Assembly: GCA_002505685.1 (NCBI GenBank)
Contig: DAVT01000063.1
Coordinates: 6,197 to 30,706 of the forward strand
Source of the DNA: Euryarchaeota archaeon UBA501
GTDB lineage: Archaea > Thermoplasmatota > Poseidoniia > Poseidoniales > Thalassarchaeaceae
Length of the DNA: 24,510 nt
Direction: 5' to 3'
Position 1 is the first letter of the stretch. Each line of letters starts with the position of its first letter. Shown piece by piece: positions 21,800 through 24,510 of the stretch. The translations under genes were made by a program, and so were the position numbers. The notes below the pieces were generated by a model. That model had not been told where the DNA came from. It saw nothing but the letters and a program-made list of their open reading frames with translations, and ran no database searches.

Positions 21800-23662
21800 A
21801 TGAAAGGGCACGAGTTCACAGGTCGTACCCATAGATGGACCCTAGCTATCGGCTTGTGCTTGGTGCTCTTGTTACCTAGTGCGATGAGTGCAACATTGGT
21901 CCCAACCGAATACAAAACGGATGTGAAGCCAGTTGATTACTACAGTGCAAATGGCTCAGGCGTCAATGTTGAGCACCCCGAGTGGGGCCAAGCCGGAACG
22001 CTGCTGGGTCGTGTGGCCAACTCCAGTCACGACCCCGATGCAAACTGGATGGGATTGGCAGATTTACCAAACCCTCGGAATGTCAGTAACATTGTCTGTG
22101 CACAACCGGGTGTCATCCCCGATGAAAGAGGACTTTCAGATTTCAATTGGTTGTGGGGCCAATTCATCACACACGAAATCGATTTCACACTCACACAAAA
22201 TGGAAGAGTGGGCGAGAATGGAACTCCCGAACAAGCGAATATCCAGATTGCCGAAGATGATCCAATTATGGGAGCACCTGGTGGATCTCAGATCCGATTC
22301 TTCCGTTCACTGTATGTGAACACCACTGATGAAAACGGGGTTGAACATCGTGAGCACCCGAATTCAATTACAACCTGGATTGATGGAAGTTCAATCTATG
22401 GCTCCTCTCAAGAAACCACAAATTGGCTTCGGACATTTGAGAATGGCAAGCTGAAAGTGAGTTCAAATCCATGGGGAGATTTGCTACCTGTCGCCAAAGA
22501 TGATGATCAAACAGCACCCCCAATGTCATTTGTTGGATTCAGTGCAGACGTGCGATTTATTGCTGGCGATTCAAGGGCCAATGAGCACATTGCGCTGATG
22601 TCGTTGCATGTTCTATTCGTTAGAGAACACAATCGTCTGGCTGAAGAAATCGCTGAGAGGAACCCCGATTGGACGGATGAAGATATCTTCCAGTTGGCTA
22701 GGAAACTGATTGCGGCCCAGATCCAAGTTATCACTTACGAAGAGTTCTTGCCAAGTCTGGGCATCACGCTTGAGCCTTATACGGGATACAATTCATCCAT
22801 CAATCCACAAGTAACCAGTTCATTTGCCACGGTTGCCTTCCGAATGGGGCATTCCCAAACGGGGGATGTATTCCTTCGTCTCGATGAGAGTCGGAAACCC
22901 ATTGAAAATGGGGTCATGGACTTGTTTGATGGGTTTTGGACCACTCGCCCAGTGACCGAAGAAGGAGGGATTGCTCCAATCTTCAGAGGCATGGCTGCAC
23001 AAACCCAGCCAGCGAATGACATCTACTATGGCGAGGATTTGAGGAATCATTTGTTTGGAATGCCTGGAGCTGGAGGCATGGACTTGTGTGCCATGGACAT
23101 TCAACGCGGGCGAGACCATGGGGTGCCATACTATGGTGACATCAGGGTTGCATTTGGACTGGAAGAAGTCACCAATTACAGTCAGATTACAAGCGATTCG
23201 GATGTGGCAAACCGCCTAGCTGAAGCCTATGGTGAGCAAAACCCCGGTCACATTGACCCGTTCATCGGTATGTTGGCAGAAGATCATCTCCCGAACTCTA
23301 CACTAGGGGAAACCATGGATGCGGTGATTCGTGACCAATTTATCCGAATAAGAGATGGTGATCGACTATATTACGAAAATGATGGTGAGTTGGAAAATGT
23401 CAAAGAAAATCTGTCTGAGACACGGCTATCTCACGTCATACTCCGAAATACAGAAATTGAGTCGCTACAGTGTAATGTCTTCTTTGCTGAAACAAACCTG
23501 AGCAACATGGATTGTTACTTACCCAAGGAAGTGTTGCTCCCTGAGATTGAGGTGGAGGAGGATTCAGGATTGAAATCATTCGTCCTTGGGTTGATTGGGT
23601 TGGCAGTAATGGGTCTGCTAATCATTGGTTTTGTGGGCGCGAATTCCAAATCAGCAGAATGA
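21800..23662 (+). CDS. Animal-type haem peroxidase, secreted and membrane-anchored
   Basis: Haem enzyme of the peroxidase-cyclooxygenase (myeloperoxidase/peroxinectin) superfamily that uses hydrogen peroxide to oxidise halides or organics. The 620-aa product has a signal peptide (WTLAIGLCLVLLLPSAMS, about 13-30), the distal motif WGQFITHEID (Gln121, His125), DGSSIYGSS (195-203), the catalytic arginine motif GDSRANEH (Arg259, Glu262), LHVLFVREHNRLAEE, the proximal-haem motif FRMGHS (His351), and RGRDHG. A C-terminal transmembrane helix (FVLGLIGLAVMGLLIIGFVG) suggests outer-face anchoring. The Asp before the distal His that bonds haem in mammalian enzymes is Thr here. The ATG is preferred over an upstream in-frame TTG because the signal peptide then starts correctly. 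The gene's 3' end overlaps the next gene. Confidence 0.93.
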   Translation: MKGHEFTGRTHRWTLAIGLCLVLLLPSAMSATLVPTEYKTDVKPVDYYSANGSGVNVEHPEWGQAGTLLGRVANSSHDPDANWMGLADLPNPRNVSNIVCAQPGVIPDERGLSDFNWLWGQFITHEIDFTLTQNGRVGENGTPEQANIQIAEDDPIMGAPGGSQIRFFRSLYVNTTDENGVEHREHPNSITTWIDGSSIYGSSQETTNWLRTFENGKLKVSSNPWGDLLPVAKDDDQTAPPMSFVGFSADVRFIAGDSRANEHIALMSLHVLFVREHNRLAEEIAERNPDWTDEDIFQLARKLIAAQIQVITYEEFLPSLGITLEPYTGYNSSINPQVTSSFATVAFRMGHSQTGDVFLRLDESRKPIENGVMDLFDGFWTTRPVTEEGGIAPIFRGMAAQTQPANDIYYGEDLRNHLFGMPGAGGMDLCAMDIQRGRDHGVPYYGDIRVAFGLEEVTNYSQITSDSDVANRLAEAYGEQNPGHIDPFIGMLAEDHLPNSTLGETMDAVIRDQFIRIRDGDRLYYENDGELENVKENLSETRLSHVILRNTEIESLQCNVFFAETNLSNMDCYLPKEVLLPEIEVEEDSGLKSFVLGLIGLAVMGLLIIGFVGANSKSAE

Positions 23663-24510
23663 GTCCAATCGCCATGATGGCAAGAAGATAAGTTGAGTAA
23701 TCAATGACCTCGGGGGGAAGTTCTTCCTCGATTATCAATACAGAATTGACTTCAACACCTTCGACGCTCTGAATATATCCTGTAGACCATTTGACCTTGA
23801 CTTCTACAATCGATTGTTGACCCAATCCAAAATGGATGCTAGGGTCACTGCTTCCAAGGAAACCATCGCCAGCAAATCCATGTTGTTTGAGGATGGTACC
23901 ATCCTCCAAATGCACTTCGACAATACAACCAATGCCATGGGAGTTTGAACCTCCAGTGGTTCCTTGAAGGCGTACTTTGAGCCAGCCGCCTAGTCCATCT
24001 TCAACCGCAGTGTTGCGCCATAATTGTGGAGGGCCATTTGCATGTGCCATCAGTATATCCAGATCCCCATCATTGTCAAAATCTGCCAGAGCAACGCCCA
24101 TTGTCTTGTTTCCTCCACGGGCGTTTCCGGTCGTCATGTTGGCGCCAGAAATTCCCAGTTCAGTGGCGACGTCTGTGAAATCGACGACACCATCGCCATT
24201 GATATCTCCGTCATTTCTGTAAAGTGAATTGTATTGATTGGAATAATCCAAATTGATTCTTCCGACTCCAAACCAAAGGTCCATGTCACCATCCAAATCA
24301 TAGTCAAAGAAATGGCAATCCCAATTCACCAATATATTCGATTGTTCGCCATATATCCCCATCGAAGATTGCTCGATGAAAGTATCACCTTGATTGTTCC
24401 ATAGGAAATTGTCGCCAAAGTTTGATTGACATACATCAAGATCTCCATCTAGGTCCATGTCGGCCGCATGCGCTCCCATACCAGTGCCTGGTTTTGACAT
24501 TCCCATCTCT
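23622..24510 (-). CDS. FG-GAP/VCBS-repeat surface protein with ASPIC/UnbV domain (5' part outside window)
   Basis: C-terminal part (about 295 residues) of a probable cell-surface protein; the frame stays open at the right edge. It shows calcium-binding FG-GAP/VCBS repeats with D-x-D-x-D-G-D loops: DMDLDGDLDV, DYDLDGDMDLWF and DFDNDGDLDILMAHANGPPQ. A DINGDGVVDFTDV loop resembles a dockerin/EF-hand motif. Next comes the ASPIC/UnbV-like domain (WLKVRLQGTTGGSNSHGIGC through VKWSTGYIQSV), then a transmembrane helix (LLAIMAIGLILLIW) and a short RPQNQ tail. The repeats probably form a beta-propeller involved in adhesion or binding. The stop lies inside the 3' end of the peroxidase gene on the other strand (41-nt overlap). 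Confidence 0.88.
   Translation of the reverse strand, partial: EMGMSKPGTGMGAHAADMDLDGDLDVCQSNFGDNFLWNNQGDTFIEQSSMGIYGEQSNILVNWDCHFFDYDLDGDMDLWFGVGRINLDYSNQYNSLYRNDGDINGDGVVDFTDVATELGISGANMTTGNARGGNKTMGVALADFDNDGDLDILMAHANGPPQLWRNTAVEDGLGGWLKVRLQGTTGGSNSHGIGCIVEVHLEDGTILKQHGFAGDGFLGSSDPSIHFGLGQQSIVEVKVKWSTGYIQSVEGVEVNSVLIIEEELPPEVIDYSTYLLAIMAIGLILLIWNSRPQNQ

Noticed and set aside
1..24510. CRISPR array, IS element, prophage or defence island
   Set aside because: No regularly spaced repeats, transposase, integrase, terminal inverted repeats or known defence genes were seen; gene content is mostly housekeeping with some transferred genes.

Overview
The window looks like a chromosomal piece from a planktonic euryarchaeon. 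Marine Group II (Candidatus Poseidoniales) is the best guess. Archaeal markers are an A-type ATP synthase operon, a geranylgeranyl reductase beside a prenyl-chain synthase, archaeal RPA with its Rpa-associated partner, and a FlaI-type secretion ATPase. Several genes start about 24-30 nt after a TATA-like element, as expected for leaderless archaeal transcripts. Other genes have a bacterial flavour (RNase PH, animal-type haem peroxidase, FG-GAP/ASPIC protein), which fits the gene-transfer-rich marine Thermoplasmatota. The taxon call is inference; no rRNA is present.

Layout. (1) 1-4807, minus strand: ATP synthase genes in the order H, I, K, E, C, F; F is cut by the left edge and the catalytic A/B/D genes presumably follow outside. 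(2) 4945-7720: a UbiE-like methyltransferase (plus) abuts end to end with geranylgeranyl reductase (minus), which overlaps the upstream prenyl synthase by 8 nt. Together they suggest isoprenoid lipid and/or menaquinone synthesis. (3) 7742-8875: a TATA element readable on both strands, a leader with competing hairpins, and a divergent HemC-like protein that appears to lack the catalytic residues. (4) 8974-10869: a protein with three SAP motifs, then a 48-aa membrane protein. (5) 10904-16583, minus strand: RPA, Rpa-associated protein, an unrecognised 114-aa protein, two separate T2SSF membrane proteins and a FlaI/TadA-type ATPase, with no pilin in sight. (6) 16806-20363, plus strand: M14-family deacylase-like enzyme, potassium channel with a SHOCT tail, MogA/MoaB protein and bacterial-type RNase PH. 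(7) 20372-21635, minus strand: tRNA-Phe(GAA) with encoded CCA, and an endonuclease IV-like TIM barrel with a charged tail. (8) 21800-24510: a membrane-anchored haem peroxidase (plus) whose 3' end overlaps an FG-GAP/ASPIC surface protein (minus, cut by the right edge) by 41 nt.

No rRNA, CRISPR array, transposase, IS or integrase was seen. Gaps are short (none over 300 bases). Several hold compact CCC/GGG hairpins just after stop codons, which may be a lineage-specific 3'-end signal. The strongest leads for new biology are the HemC-like pseudoenzyme, the triple-SAP protein, the orphan 114-aa gene in the pilus-type operon, the 48-aa membrane protein and the hairpin family.
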